From Distichodus sexfasciatus (Eukaryota; Chordata; Actinopteri; Characiformes; Distichodontidae), in the NCBI GenBank assembly GCA_032718565.1, contig JAVGVS010000021.1, positions 2,865,384 through 2,929,383 on the forward strand: a DNA stretch of 64,000 nt. The letters run 5' to 3'. Position numbers and translations under genes: made by a program. Below the pieces are notes generated by a model. It was not told where the DNA came from. It made no database searches and worked only from the letters and a program-made list of their open reading frames with translations. Of the stretch, positions 11,395 to 24,650 are shown one piece after another (within the stretch, counting starts at the first letter, position 1; each line of letters begins with the position of its first letter).

Positions 11395-12527
11395 AATTCA
11401 TTCGACTTGGGAAAGACTATGTTTATTCTGAATATTCATAGAACATGTTTAGGAGATGCAGCCAAGAACACAATGGACAGGCTGACAGTGATCCCGCACA
11501 TAACACTCACGTATGAAAATTCAGGTATTATTTTACTACTTTGCGAGAAACAGATAGACATGGTTAGACATTTTAAATATTAAATGTCTCCTTGGGGGGA
11601 GTAAGATGTTGATTTTATTCTCCCCCACAAATAACACAACACTGGTTCATAATCAGGCAAGTACATCATGTTACAAATACATTAACTGAGAATAAAATAA
11701 CTAAAAATTCAGTTAAATAATTCATACATTCTTTCATTCAAAAAAGCTATTTGTTTCATGTTGATTTAGGACAAAGCAGTGACAAGGCATTTACTCATTG
11801 TCTGGTTGGACTACAGTGTTTATAGCTGTTGGGTTGCCGGATGTTGACGGAATTATGCCACATTAAGGCTCAAATGCATGTAGAAAAAAATGCTGCAGTG
11901 TGTGTTGGCATATTAGACATGTGTGAGCTTAATTCAATATGTGCTCAAGTAACACCACACAGATAAATTCCCAAGCTTGCTGAGGCAATGATGCTGTCAG
12001 AGTGCAGATTGGCAGACTCCTTATTTGAGCTATATGAAATTAAAAATGATTTAAAGATGTGACCAAATTTTCTATTATTATTTTTCTGTTATATCTCAAG
12101 CTAATACCTGTATTACTTGGATTCCCACATTCTGATGTACCAGTTTATTATTAAAGCTAATGGAGCAGCCAAACCTAATGTGTATAATGCTTTGTAGATT
12201 TCCATATTGTTTACTAGAAAAGGGTTAGGAAATAGTTTCAAACTTTGACAAATGGTTGGCCATTAAGAGACTTCCATTTTGTCTAATTATTCATTATTTA
12301 CTTTTCTTTAACCATTAAACAGGCCTATATCCTGGACATGCTTATATTGTGACCTTTTAGTATAAAATTGCTTGTGCACATTGCATGGAATTATATTCAT
12401 TTGCTGGTCGCCTGAAAAATTCCAGGCATTTCCTTACATAGACCAGTCAGCTTTAAATTCAATATTTTAAGTTTATGTGTGACAGAATATGTGCTTCTCC
12501 AGTTTGTGTAAATCTCTGCCGTCACCA
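11395..12527. other. unannotated DNA
   Basis: AT-rich sequence. No gene, repeat family or structure was recognised. Confidence 0.6.
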
Positions 12528-12583
12528 CAACTCTGAATGTTGCTCTGGATAAGAGCATCTGCTAAATGCTGTAAATGTACACA
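12528..12583 (+). mobile_element. LINE/SINE 3'-tail fragment
   Basis: GCTCTGGATAAGAGCATCTG followed by CTAAATGCTGTAAATGTA matches the well-known 3' tail shared by L2-like LINEs and the SINEs they mobilise in fish (GGATAARAGCRTCTGCTAAATG). Only this tail is visible, so it is an old truncated copy. Confidence 0.7.
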
Positions 12584-14996
12584 AATGAGAGTGGATGGAT
12601 AGTATTTGTATTTGTTGAACAAATGTCAAAAACTGCCTCTAGATAGTTTCATGCCACTTTAAGCCCAGCAGTGCCATTGTCTGGTGTCCTGGATGATGAC
12701 GATGATGACATACTCTTACATCAGAAAAGACCAGCAAATTAGTTATTTAACATTTTCTGACACTGATCAAATCATAATGAATGCCTAGATTATACCTCAG
12801 TAGTTTGCACTGTTCAAAGAAAGAGTAAAATCTACAGCTAGGTTTAATTCCCAATGGAGCTGATTTATACAGTAATTCCATTTATTTAATTATTTGATGA
12901 TGAATGATGGGTGTGTTTGAGGTTGTACAGAAAACACCTCTTTTACATATTCTTCTCTTATGCGTAGTAATAATGTGTAATTTGTTGTGGGGAGATCATG
13001 TGGCGCTGGCTGATTTCATGTTATTGGTGATGCCACTGTGATGCTGATGTTACATAGAGCCTCATCCTACAACCTGTCTGATTACTTACCCGCATGCTGG
13101 TTTGACATGGAAAGCAAATTGAGCTAGAAAGTTTAAAAATATATCTCCTGCCCAGCACAACTGCCTCAGTTAGAAATGATTTCACTCTGCACACAGTAAA
13201 GCACGATGGTGTTTAATGAGACTTCTTTTAGAACACATGTTAGCTTTCAAGGAGAATTCTGAATGAAAGAAATAAATCTGAAAGTGTTGTTCTCTCAATT
13301 AAGCTCTAATTTTCTCTGTCCTGCTGTCACGCCTCCATCCTCCAACCGTATGGTTTGCCTAATTGTGTTATTTACTCCATCTTTGCACCTCTCTATTTAA
13401 GTTCTTCTGCTGGGTTAGTTCTTTGTCTTGTTCTTCATTGGGTACTGTGTTTTCTGATTCAATTTCCTTCCTGCAAGTTGTGACTCGACTTAACTTGTTT
13501 TTTGTAACTTTAAAGCGGTGTGCTGGTTATTTTCAGTTTTTTAATCTGATAAACGTTTCCTTCTATTTGACCTTTGAAACATAAATGAATAAAGATGAAG
13601 TAATACATGGAAAATAAAAGATTGAAATACTGACCTATAATTAAAATTCTAACTCTGCAATTCTGTAGAAAATGCATCATACAGGTGTTATTTTAGTCAC
13701 TGGCCTAATCCAAAACTACAATGAGTAACAATTTAGTTGTATCATCATCTGTTAAACTAGGTTTCTATAGTGGTTTGATGAAACCGATGTTTAGACAGCA
13801 CTGTGTTCCATTTGGCAGTGTCTTTTTCCTGCATCATAGTTCACTGGCATTTCCAAGCAAAGGAAGCAAAAGGAAACCAACAAGTATGCTTACAAATGCT
13901 TCACATTTATGTGGACAACAAGCTAGCAGAAGATTATTCTGTAATAGCCCTTTAATGATTAAGCCATAATGTGTGTACAGTCTTGTTGCAGACAATACAT
14001 TGTGATTAGGCCGGCTCATAAAGCCAGAAGACCTGCAACACAAACTATTGATTGGTACTCACTCGTCCCTTTGTTTGTCCGTGGCATTTTGGCAGTTATG
14101 GAGAAAAGTGAGCATGCCTCAGTCATTCTTTCAAGCCACCCTCTCCTCTATTTACTGTCTGCAAACGTATTACTGCAATCCTGTGCAAGATTTCCAGCAT
14201 CCATAATTGAGGAGCACTTGATAAATAGCAGGAATTTTCCATTTGCCATGGCCAGAAATGGGATGGGCTACATGCAGAAGGGGGCCTGTGCGTTCTCTGT
14301 GCTTCTAGGACTGCATTTTTTACCCCTGTAATGACTTAGTATTCAAGACTTGTTTGGATATGCGCAAATTATTTATGTACCATAAAGTGCTGTTATATGT
14401 AGTAGGAATGTGGAAAGACTGGCCACTAATTGTCATTGAAATATAGTTTGCCTTACATTTAAATGTAAAGGCATGTAGAACCAATGCTTTGTATTCATAA
14501 CCTTGCCATGAGGCAGCTAATTCGGAGGGAGATTGTATTGACTCAAATTATGCTGTTCCATAATGCTGGAAAGGTGGTTTGTTTTCCCAACTAGACTCCG
14601 GACATATCTGTCTTGCGTGGTTGGAAATTTTAATTGAGCTTTGTAACAGGACTAGAATTGGAAATTTGTTCTCCAGTCGCAACCATCAAAATAAATAAAT
14701 AAAAATAAGTGACATTTGATCAGCGTAATAATTCTAGACCCTGTTAAGATTTCACCAAAGGCAGAGCTTTGCATGATGTGCCTTAACATTTAGGTGGTGG
14801 CTGCATTATTCCATAATACTGTTGGTCTCATATTGTTTGTAAAATATGGCAGTGTACTGTATACTGTCAAAAACAGCAGTCATCATTTATTAATTTATTG
14901 GGTATAAATAAGCCCTCCATAGTGCCTTAGCTAAATCCCCTGTGCGTGAATTTGTGTGTTATGGGATATATATCTTGGGATCCATTTTAAATGGCC
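12584..14996. other. unannotated DNA; possible conserved elements near 13000-13260 and 13960-14300
   Basis: No exon was identified. Two stretches stand out as dense, non-repetitive and rich in homeodomain-type ATTA/TAAT words and CATAAA-type sites: about 13000-13260 and about 13960-14300 (for example CCATAATTGAGGAGCACTTG). I list them as candidates for conserved regulatory DNA. Open frames at 13721-13969 and 13969-14331 overlap them but show no protein features. Confidence 0.4.
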
Positions 14997-15312
14997 CACT
15001 GGTGGTGCAGCAGTTTGTGTGTCTAAAACCCACAATGTTGTTATGTTGGTTTGCTGTATTGGGGGATCTACTCACAGCTAAATAAGCTGAACCTGGAAAA
15101 GCAACTAATAACAACACTTCGTTCCCTGGACAAGGCTCTTAACCTCAAGCTGTTCCAGGGGATACAATGTTGCTTATGCACCTGTAAAATGGGTGCTGTG
15201 ATGAAGGCCAAACTTGTATTTTTTATTTTAATTACCTGATTCTGGTGTTAAATTTTTTTTTCTGGTATTTAAATTGGCTTGTGGTGGTGCAGCAGTCTGT
15301 GTGTCTAAAACT
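14997..15312 (+). repeat. degenerate SINE-like sequence bounded by a direct repeat
   Basis: TGGTGGTGCAGCAG, followed by TGTGTGTCTAAAAC after a one-base difference, occurs at 14999-15028 and again at 15282-15311, about 283 bases apart in the same orientation. Between them lies CCCTGGACAAGGCTCTTAAC, a phrase common in old fish tRNA-type SINEs. The simplest reading is two SINE heads, one with a body, or a partial duplication. The family is uncertain. Confidence 0.5.
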
Positions 15313-15327
15313 CTTATGTTGTGAACC

Positions 15328-15702
15328 TTCACTGGTCTCACGATTCGATTCAATTTGTTTACGATTATTTGGTCAACGATTCGATATGATATCTCGATGC
15401 ATCACAATGCATCACGATGTATCCCATCAATTTTTCTACATTACTTCACATTGACCGCAGATTGGCCAGCCATAGTTGCTACCGGGATGTGGTTTTTAAC
15501 TTGGATTTTCATCCCATATCCAGAAAATTACTGAGGAAGCACACAGTTTACTGCAGCTCATTTATTAGAAAAAAATAAATAATCTTTAATATTTATTTAC
15601 AGGCAAAACAACAAAAGCGAAATAATCATTCATTAATTGTAACTAAGGTAAAGTGGTCAATTAATAGTGATATTGATTTAAGGTCGATTCGCCCAGCCCT
15701 TG
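15328..15702. mobile_element. hAT-like non-autonomous element, degraded
   Basis: The right end reads GGTCGATTCGCCCAGCCCTTG. Its reverse complement starts CAAGGGCTGGGCGAATCGA, the usual terminus style of fish hAT elements. The left part is full of CGATTCGAT, GATATCTCGATGCATCAC and similar words. The left terminus is not intact, and no transposase frame is present. Length is about 375 bases. Confidence 0.6.
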
Positions 15703-16941
15703 ATTCTGCATCAAGTGAACCTTTCACTTCATACTTCCATGGCAGACCCTAAAGCAGTGTTTCTCCACTCTGGTAATCATAGTTCAAGACTCTCCACAGA
15801 TTTGGTGCTGTGTGCATTAGTGGATCTCAATCTTATATTGATAATTTACTTATCAGTTGCATGACTTGGAAAACTTGAGGCTGCACAGTGCACTTGGACC
15901 AGGGATGAGAGCTGACCAAAACTATCCTTTGTTCCAAAAGGATATTGTCGGAGGTGAAGTTTTAACACAACGTTGACAGCATTGCAAGAATCATGGGAGC
16001 TCTTTTAAAGCTTCCTCAGCAATCTGACTAAAATTAAGTGAGGGTCCTACATTTATGGGATTTATCATCATGGCCCATAAACCTTTCTCTTTTTAAAAGG
16101 TGACCATTTGACTCTATTGTCTATTGATCCCATATACACTTAACTCTGTGATTTATCTGGACCATAATCAGGAGTGGGTGCATAAATAATTGTATTACAT
16201 AGGATACACTCAAGGACACACTCAGGACACCACACAGACACACATCTACACTCACATGCACTCTTTGCCACTTCCCAGCATGATCGTTTATTAGAAGAGT
16301 GCACTCACTTGATTAAAAAATGATTTAGTTGGGATATCTCAATTCAGGAGACACTTGAACTACTTCATTATTTTTTATACGGCTCTCAGAGAGAACACAC
16401 GCGGGCCACATGAATGCGATCCCAAGACGTTTCTTTGGGAGTGTGACTGGGGGGTGCATGAATAAGAGGGGAAATCTGGATTGACTTAAGATGTCAGTCA
16501 ATAACCCTGAACATGTTAGGAGCGCTCATTGCTCAGAGCTTATTTCTGTTCGGCATCATAGCCAATACTAGACTGTCTACCTCACAGATATTGTCAGGCT
16601 GTGTCGGTTGAAAGGAGTATGAACTAAATAAGATATTATCTCAGCTGAAGGGGGAATTGGGTCCTGTTATAAGGTTATAAGTTCAACTGTCAGACTATAG
16701 ACTGGGAAATATAGCTAACACATTGCCCTCCTTCATCCACTTTCCTCTCCCTCCCTGGCAAGGTTTTATCTGCTCTCTAATGGATGGAGAGCAGTGGAAG
16801 TGTTCTTTCAGCAGGTGACCACACTACTGTAGCACTCATCAGTCTCGTGTGCTAGCCAGAGCTCTTTATTCTGAGACGTGTTACTTTGTTGTTATAATGC
16901 TATCCAGTGATTGGGCCTATCCAAAGAATGCGTTTTTTTGC
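15703..16941. other. unannotated DNA; possible conserved element near 16380-16640
   Basis: No gene was found. The interval 16380-16640 has high complexity and balanced composition compared with its flanks and contains no known repeat. It is a weak candidate for conserved non-coding sequence. Confidence 0.4.
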
Positions 16942-17107
16942 GCTGGCAGCACCTATTTGTAATACAAATCCAATGAGCTTCAGCATTCAGAGTGCTAAGC
17001 ACCTTCAGTGGAAAAAAGATGCCTGTGGAGACGTTTTTTTTACAGCAGCTCTCAGACAGAAGGACAGAGAAAGCACTCTGAAAGTGAGGTTTTGACGGCC
17101 TTTAGTG
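16942..17107 (+). repeat. two-part repeat, order A then B
   Basis: Part A (16942-17020) has GGCAGCACC...TAATACAAATC and GTGCTAAGCACCTTCAGTGG. Part B (17064-17107) has AGAAAGCACTCTGAAAGTGA and GTTTTGACGGC. Both parts occur again at 27376-27482, but in the opposite order (B then A) on the same strand. No coding function is visible. Confidence 0.65.
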
Positions 17108-17293
17108 CAAAAAATGTGTTTGGTGGGTGCAGGCCCAAAGGACTGCGCTGGAGAGAACTGTTTTAAGGTGAGACAATTGCATTTACATTCAACCTATGTA
17201 TTTTTACTTCAAAACAATGTGATTAAATAAGAAAGCAAAATTGTGATACGTTGCCATTTTCAACATCATATTTGGATGATGTTTGACATATTT

Positions 17294-17621
17294 GACATTC
17301 ATTATCTGAACCACTTAATCCCTATTGGGGTTGCAAGAACCGGAGCCTATCTTTGGACAACGGTGTGAGGCAGGTGCCAACACACTGCAGGGCACCTCCA
17401 CTCACACAATCACACAACCCACACCTCAACTAATATAGATTCACCAATCAACCTATAGTGCATGCTTTTGGAGTGTGGGAGGAGCACCCAGAGAAAACCC
17501 ACAGGAACACAGGGAGAGCACGCAAGCTCCACACAGAAAGACCCTACAGCCGACTCGAGGATCGAACCCAGGACCTTCTCGCTGTGAGACGGCAGTGCAA
17601 ACCACTGCATCACAGTGCCAT
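17294..17621 (-). mobile_element. tRNA-derived SINE (DANA-like), near full length
   Basis: On the minus strand this has the tRNA-like head (plus-strand GCAAACCACTGCATCACAGT and ATCGAACCCAGGACC for the B box). The middle (TGGGAGGAGCACCCAGAGA on the plus strand) and the CCACTTAATCCCTATTGGGG tail follow. It is diverged but almost complete. A clear target duplication was not found. Confidence 0.85.
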
Positions 17622-20600
17622 TCCTTTTTCAAAACATTTAAAAGAAAATTACTTGCATGCAATGTACTATAGGTGGTTAAAACTAAACATACTGGCTATG
17701 ATTTCACACATCATAAAAACACAAGTGTGTCCACAATTCTCCAAATGCTCCAGAGATGTTTTTATATAAGTTAGTAATGGTGGTCTTCAAGTGTTACTTC
17801 TCTGTTGTGCCCTTTTTGTTAACATTAAACTGCCTCCTATCAAACCAAATGCCTGTTGAACTTAACTGAGCTTAGCATATTAAAATATATGAACAGATAA
17901 AGCTGGTTGAGGGAGCAGATTGAGTAGTTATAAATATTTATGAGCTGTAAAAGTTTAAACTTAGTGAAAGAGGCAGGGTTGGTGATCCAATGTTTACTTT
18001 TTTCACTCCACTGATAAGCGATTCACCAAAATTGCATTATTTATCTGGCGAGACTGTCACAGACGCTGACCTGCGAAAAACATATACTAAAGAAAGCACC
18101 AAGTGTTAAATACCATGTAGGTACTTAGCTTTTGCCAACCTTTGTTCTGACTTGTGTGTGTCCACCCACATGAAGCAAATAAGTGTAAACCAAATGTTGT
18201 CTTTGTTTGCACACTTTTAACTTTATCAAAGTTATTGTTGTATTTCTCATGAGCATGAACACTAATGAATATCGTTGCAGGATTATGCTAAAGAGGCTTG
18301 AAGTGGTGGTTGAGATCGATACCCTTTGGTCAACTTCTTTTTAATGATCACCACCCACAATGCACCTCAGCAAGCTGCCTCTCTCTGTGGAGCACACCCA
18401 CAGTCTATTTCACGCTTTTAAAGCCAGCCAAAATAGCAAATAAGCAAAAAGAGTAGCATTTCACTTTGTTGTAATTATAGACTGTTCAAACAGGGGTGTT
18501 AAATGGAGGCAGACAGATCTATCCCCGGCATGGTTTCCAGCAGACGGGGTCAGAGATCAATATTTACCCAAAGGATAATCACATGGGGGTGATCAGACTC
18601 CCATGTGTAGTTAAATTATGGATTTATCACAACCTTCAACATCAAAATATTATCGCACCATTATTTAATCTTTTAAAAGGTATTTATGAATGTTAGCAAC
18701 ATGAGGAGCCCAAGTCTCAGAGGAAAGAAGTCATATTGATTTAATAGAGTGGTTCACTGACTACTGTTTGATCTAGTTTTGTAAGACTGCATCTTTGCCT
18801 TTTTGATTGAAAACAAAACATTATTATGAATGTCTTAAAATTGTGAATCATTTTATCAGCACAGTTGTCTTCTTTTTTATATGAGAAATAAATAAAAGAA
18901 CAGTTTTGAAACACTGAATTAATTTTATTTATTTGAGAGTTCTCCAAAGGAACATTTCACATCTTGTGCTGTGGCAGATTGTGTGTTAACTAGCTGATTA
19001 ACAAATACGTAGAATATGTTGGCTGTGTACGTCTTTTTTTCTATAATCTAAATTGCATTGCATTGATCAGTGCAAATGGAATGTTGGTAATGACTTTGCT
19101 TTAGATGTACGGGTAACAGGAAGTTCTAGATCTAAATGCAAGGCAGTCTTATTTTACATCTAAATTTTAGAATGTCACGTATTCCACAGTAGACAGTTTG
19201 CTTCTAGATCATTACTGTTCCCTTGCCTTTCCACTTCCACTTTAGCTAGGTTCATAATGTGGACAAGAAGTTATGATGAGTTGTTTTTAAAGTTATGATG
19301 AGTTGGAGAATGAGTCTAGAGAGATCATTTCACTTAAAGTTATTTCTTTTTTCTTTTTTTTTTCTGGCTCTTGTACATTTGTTTAAAAAATGACTCACCA
19401 GTATTGCCATGATGTCTTAATGACATCATTGTAATATTTCTACAAAATCACATAATTACACTACATGCTGGCTCACTAAAAGCTGCATATAAAGCAGCCA
19501 AAGCCGTGAAGACAGGACATTAAGTCGTCTACAGAACAGATGAAAGCCACCTAAAATCTGTATAAAGTCCTGATTTATACAGGATGATGAATAACTCGGC
19601 ATGGCATTCTCTGAAAATCTCTGTGCTATGCATTTTCACCCAAATCAAAGGAAATAAATCCATTCTGAATTGCTTTCACCAAATATTGCTGCAATTTGCC
19701 CTTTACAAAGGACATAATTGAAAGTGGCTGTTGAATGAGCACAATCAGCTAAAACGATCATTCCAGAACAATCCCAGTCATTAAGTCCTTAGCATTTCTT
19801 TTGTATCTCATGATTTTAATCAAAAGAATTATAATGAGAATTTTGGAAGAGCTGAAGCTCAAATTGGTCATTGCATCAGTCAACAAGTGTATACAAAAAT
19901 GATTCATTTTTCCTCAAATACTCCAATGTTTGGGATAGCAACCCTTTCTTGTAAAATTGTGCACAGGAAGCATGAGGAAGATTTGGCATATGCAAACTCA
20001 ACATTATGTAAATTCCTAAATCCTTCCATTGACTGGAAAATGTTTCTCTCTCTTTTCCCTACCTCCCTTTCTCTCTCTCTCTCTCTCCCCCCCTTCCCCT
20101 CACATCTTACTATCTTACGTACTGCGACAATAAATAGTTATTAATACAAATATAACAAATAATAATGAATAAATACTAGAAATAATAAATACTAAATAAT
20201 CCTACAAATAAATCACATAACCTCTGTAACCAAAAGCAAATCTTTTGAATAGTTTAGGTTTTAGAACTAATGCTGTAGCTTTTCTATAAAGCCTTTTTTC
20301 CCTTTTGAGGTCTTCTCACTTAAATATGCTCATAGAAGACAGAAAAATCAGAAAAATCGTAGGTCATGTAGTAGACATTCACGTCCTTACAACCACCAAA
20401 ACCCTATGCACTGACACAGGAACATACACATGCATGCATGTACACAGACACACACACAGTCTCTGTTAAATTCTCTGCGAGTCAAGAAAATAAAATCTGA
20501 CATCTTCATCAATAGAAATCTTTGCCCCCTCCCTTGTGTACCTATGGATATCAATACATATGTATGGATATTTTTAATATACCTCCAGCATGTAAACTTA

Positions 20601-21032
20601 CCAGCTCCTGAAAGGGCATATTTCTGAGTGCATAATGGCTATCAGGCTGCAGTGGCTGCTCCTGAGTGACGCTAATGCACTTAAGGAACAGGAAAGTGAC
20701 ACACGAGAGAGGCAATACGAGAATGGCCCTGGGCACTGATTGCGCTGCCTAATGCGCAGACAGGTCCAAATCGAGCCAAACATCCCATAATTAGATCTTC
20801 AGGTTGAGGAGGAAACAGCCTCATCATCTGATCGGATAACTGGGGAGCATAGCGGGGGAGATTACAACCATGTAATGGTGCAGCTATCTCATTTAGCACA
20901 AGCACAGCAGCAATTGACTACACTGGTCTCCCAATCACTTGATATCGCTTCCGCTGTAGCATCGATGACAAAATGTCAGAGGAGAGGACAGCAAACTTTC
21001 AACAAATATGCTGCAACTTTTCAGTGTTAGGG
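17622..21032. other. unannotated DNA; possible conserved elements near 18490-18670 and 20600-20960
   Basis: No exon was recognised. Small repeats include AAGTTATGATGAGTTG, twice within 40 bases near 19268-19305, and a (TC)n tract near 20066-20090. Two intervals look constrained: 18490-18670 and especially 20600-20960. The second is non-repetitive and GC-balanced, with words such as CCATAATTAGATCTTCAGG and GCGCTGCCTAATGCGCAG. These are impressions only. Confidence 0.4.
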
Positions 21033-21278
21033 AGCGTTAGGGTTAGGGAGCTCACCCTGTGATCGGATAGTCACCGGGTTGGAATCCCAGATCGATATAC
21101 TGTAGTTACCACTGAGGTGCTCATGAGTAAGGTACCGTCCCCAAGCACTGCTTCACCAGCGGTGCCCGTCAACTGCCCACAGCTCCTTCATGGATGGGCC
21201 AAATGCAGAGGTCACATTTCGGTGTGGTGCACTGTGTGCTGTGGTGGGGTGTTCACAATGACAAATCATCACTCACTA
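21033..21278 (+). mobile_element. SINE family 2, degraded head
   Basis: The body matches other copies: GTTACCACTGAGGTGCTCAT, AAGGTACCGTCCCCAAGCAC, CTCCTTCATGGATGGG and CAAATGCAGAGGTCACAT, then GTGTTCACAATGACAAAT and ATCACTCACT at the 3' end. The B box is GGTTGGAATCCC. The A-box region is diverged. Confidence 0.8.
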
Positions 21279-24200
21279 CAGATTATTAATGCATGCAATA
21301 AAAATGTGAACATTTTGGCTAACTGCTTTTTGATAAGACACATTTGAATAAAGGACAAAATAGTGGAAGTAACTAAAATAGAAATGTGTCAACAGTGCAT
21401 ACAGAAGCTACAATACATTTGCCTGGTCATCATCAATATTTAAGATCTACAATTTATTTTAGATCATTTGTCAAGTTCTTATTCATCAGTCAGTGTGGAG
21501 CCTTCTTATTTTATTCTCTCTGGTGCTGAGGTGCCGGTTCTAAAGTCTACCAAGGAAATCTAGACTCACATCAGGTGCTGTGGTCTGGAAGGTCAGCAAA
21601 ATTTTAGCTGTAGGAAGTGATTCATGTATCCCCTTTTTTCCCAAATGTGACTATTTAAAGTCTAAACTTAAGAAATGCACTAAAGTATCTAGATCATTAA
21701 TCTTACATTAACAGTGATTTAGCATGTGTTTGTTCAGCTTCAAATCATCTAGACTAAATATGCATTAACTTTGCATTTGCAAATCACTTTTTTCTTTAAT
21801 AAAAATCTCCAGTACTGTATTTTCTAATATAGCCATTCCTAGTGATATGACTCATGTTTTTAAAACTCAAAATCTCCATTTCTGTTTAACATAATGCATG
21901 ACATTTAGACTTTTGATTTTTTTCTTTTTGGAAACTGTACACTGTACACTGTATTTCTGTTATTGTTTGATATAGAATAGTATGGTTTATATTCTTACAG
22001 AGGTCCTACTTTTAGACAGAGGTCCTTACCTTTTGACAACAGTCTATCCAGTGTATCTGCAAAGTTATCTTCATATTTTCAGCTGATTCAGATTCATAAA
22101 ATGTTTTTTTTCTTTACAATTTAAGCAGTGGTCATGGAACCATTTAAGGTCTTTTTCCTTCCTCTTTCTTTGCTGTCCTCCACTTTAACTCATGGCTAAT
22201 GAGTCGGCCTTGCAAGTAATTGTCCTATCAGTCTCATTACCAGAGAGTGTATTTCTTTGCAGTGGTTTACTCTGCCGAGCTGTTGCCCATTTATTGGTTC
22301 TAAAGCGAACGATGAGTAGATGGAATGAAATATCTAATGTCAAGCTGCTAGCTGATTTGGAGCAGGGTGTTTCTGGGGCGATCACTTTGCTCTGAGCTGG
22401 TGTGAAGAAAATGAATGGAGAGCTAAATGTGAGAGTGACACTCCATCCTCACCCCTCTCTCTGATACTACTTCAATCTAATCTCTTCTTATTTCCCCTCA
22501 CTGGCCATTTACTCAACTGCTACTGACTTCTTCTAAAATAAAAAAGAAAGCCATTTGAAACCTGCTTATTACGGCTCATTTGAAAAACACAGACTTCATC
22601 TTAACACCAAATAATGATTGTTTTAAATACTGGTTTAAATAGGTGTTGCTTGTTTACATTCATCTGACTGTGATGGTTATTTATTTGCAGGGTAGCCTAT
22701 GAATATGTATTGTTCTAAATAAATAAATACATTTTTTGTTATTTTGCCATTTCTGTCTCACTCACTGTCCATCTTATTCCTTCCTTCTGACCACCTTGAA
22801 CAGCCCGCACCGACCCTCATTCCCCACACACATACACAGACAAACACACTCAGTCACCGCTCTGCTGTGACCCTAACAAACAGCGATGGAGAGTGTCATG
22901 TTGTTAGCTGGTGTCTCTTGTCAGTGGGTGCATCTTCCTTACTCTGACACATCAGTCCAATTAAGCTTATTTACAGCTCCTTTCCCCTGTCCTCTAACGA
23001 GTTCCGCTGGGCTTTGCCCCCCTCTAATGATGAGGTGCATGGCACGTGGATTCCGTGCCGCCCAACTCTGCACATCTCGCCAATACTCGGGGGCTCAGAC
23101 TACAAATCGGCTCCTTCAAATTTGCTGTTGTTTCCCTACTGGCTCATGCTGATTTCCTCATAAATGTAAGCAGAATATCGAAAATTATTTGCAATGTGTT
23201 TATGTCTGCTTTACCCATTGTTGTCTCTGGACACACCGGGAATAGATTTAAAGGATAATGTATGTGCTTTTGGCTTTGTTTTCCACACGAAAAATATGGA
23301 TTTGAAACTGGAATGTTTGAATACATACTGGATTTGCATTGCTAGGAAACAGCAGCCAAACAGGCCCACAATCTCTAATGGATGCAGCGGGGTTGGGTTT
23401 CAGAAGAAGCCAATGATTTTATAGTTCATTTCACCTTTTTAATTATTGCTGCTTCTTTAGTTAAATGCTCTTAAAGTACCACAGAGACTAGGAGGGTGAT
23501 AACCAAACACCTCCCAAAGGTAACTGAAAAGATATTTTAAACACTGGCCTAATTGTTGATTTTCTTATTTATTTAAAATCCAGTGGAAAGAACATTCAGA
23601 GTTGAAATATTTCTCATGTCCTCTGTGTATGTTGAGTTTAGAATAGATGACGCCACCTTGCAACGGTGGGACTCATTGCGGATGATTAGCATTTGGGTTT
23701 TAATTAGCGCTCACTCTCATTCTTTCTCTCTTACTGGGAATACCATTCATCTATCCTTTTCCACCCTCACAGAAACCTCTCCTGCTCAGTGCAAAGGCTT
23801 ATTTAGCATTGGGGAAGCATTTTAAAAGTTTATAATCATTTGTCATTTATTTTTTGTGTGTCAGCAAGGACTTTAGGTTGTATTCTCATTTCAGTATGTC
23901 TTAGGTGCACAATATCATATTTAAGACGCAGATTAGCTCTTATAAACCATAATATTTCAGGCCATTATTAGTACTTTTATTTAAATACACAAAAGAACAG
24001 ATATTTTGGTTGAAAGAAAGAAAAAGAAAAAATCATTTAGTAATAATAGAATCAAAAATCACAATACATCAACATCTTCCATTGTTAACAATAGTACTCT
24101 AGTCTTCCTCTTGTCAGTGTAAATATTAGAAGTTTTAATTCTGAATATACTCATTTAAACTTTTGTAGAGCAGTAGTTTTGTTTTTTTTAACTGACTTTT

Positions 24201-24650
24201 ACTTAAATTATGAACTTCAGTGTTTGTAGGTGGTGAAAAGGAAATGGGGGGGGGGAGCACACTATTCTGTAAAAGGTCTGTCTGCCCTATGCTGAGCGAA
24301 TGGTCAGGTTACAGCAGATTTGCAAAGGCTGCATCTGAAACGGTCACTTACTGCAGAGATGGTTAAGCGGTTCAGAGATTCTCGCACCATGAACACTTTG
24401 ATAGGCCTTTTACTTGTATGTTTCTGTTTCGTCACAAAAACACACAGATTAGTGCAGACCCAGTCTGCACCACTCATTTTAGATAACAAAGAGGAAGTAC
24501 TTATATTGTTTTGTATTTTTACTTTGCAGAATGTCTTCAATCCCCTTATAATACATAATTTTTTCATTCATCTCTGACTTTTTGCCATGACAGCTCTCTA
24601 AAAATGTCACTGTAAAGCTAAACCGCTGTAAAACTTAAAGAGAAAGATTG
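21279..24650. other. unannotated DNA; possible conserved elements near 22180-22440 and 22870-23240
   Basis: No gene was identified. Intervals 22180-22440 and 22870-23240 are complex and non-repetitive and have the look of deeply conserved developmental enhancers (for example CGATGGAGAGTGTCATG and CCTCTAATGATGAGGTGCAT). The interval 23620-23820 is similar but weaker. A poly-G run of ten bases lies near 24246-24256. Confidence 0.4.
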
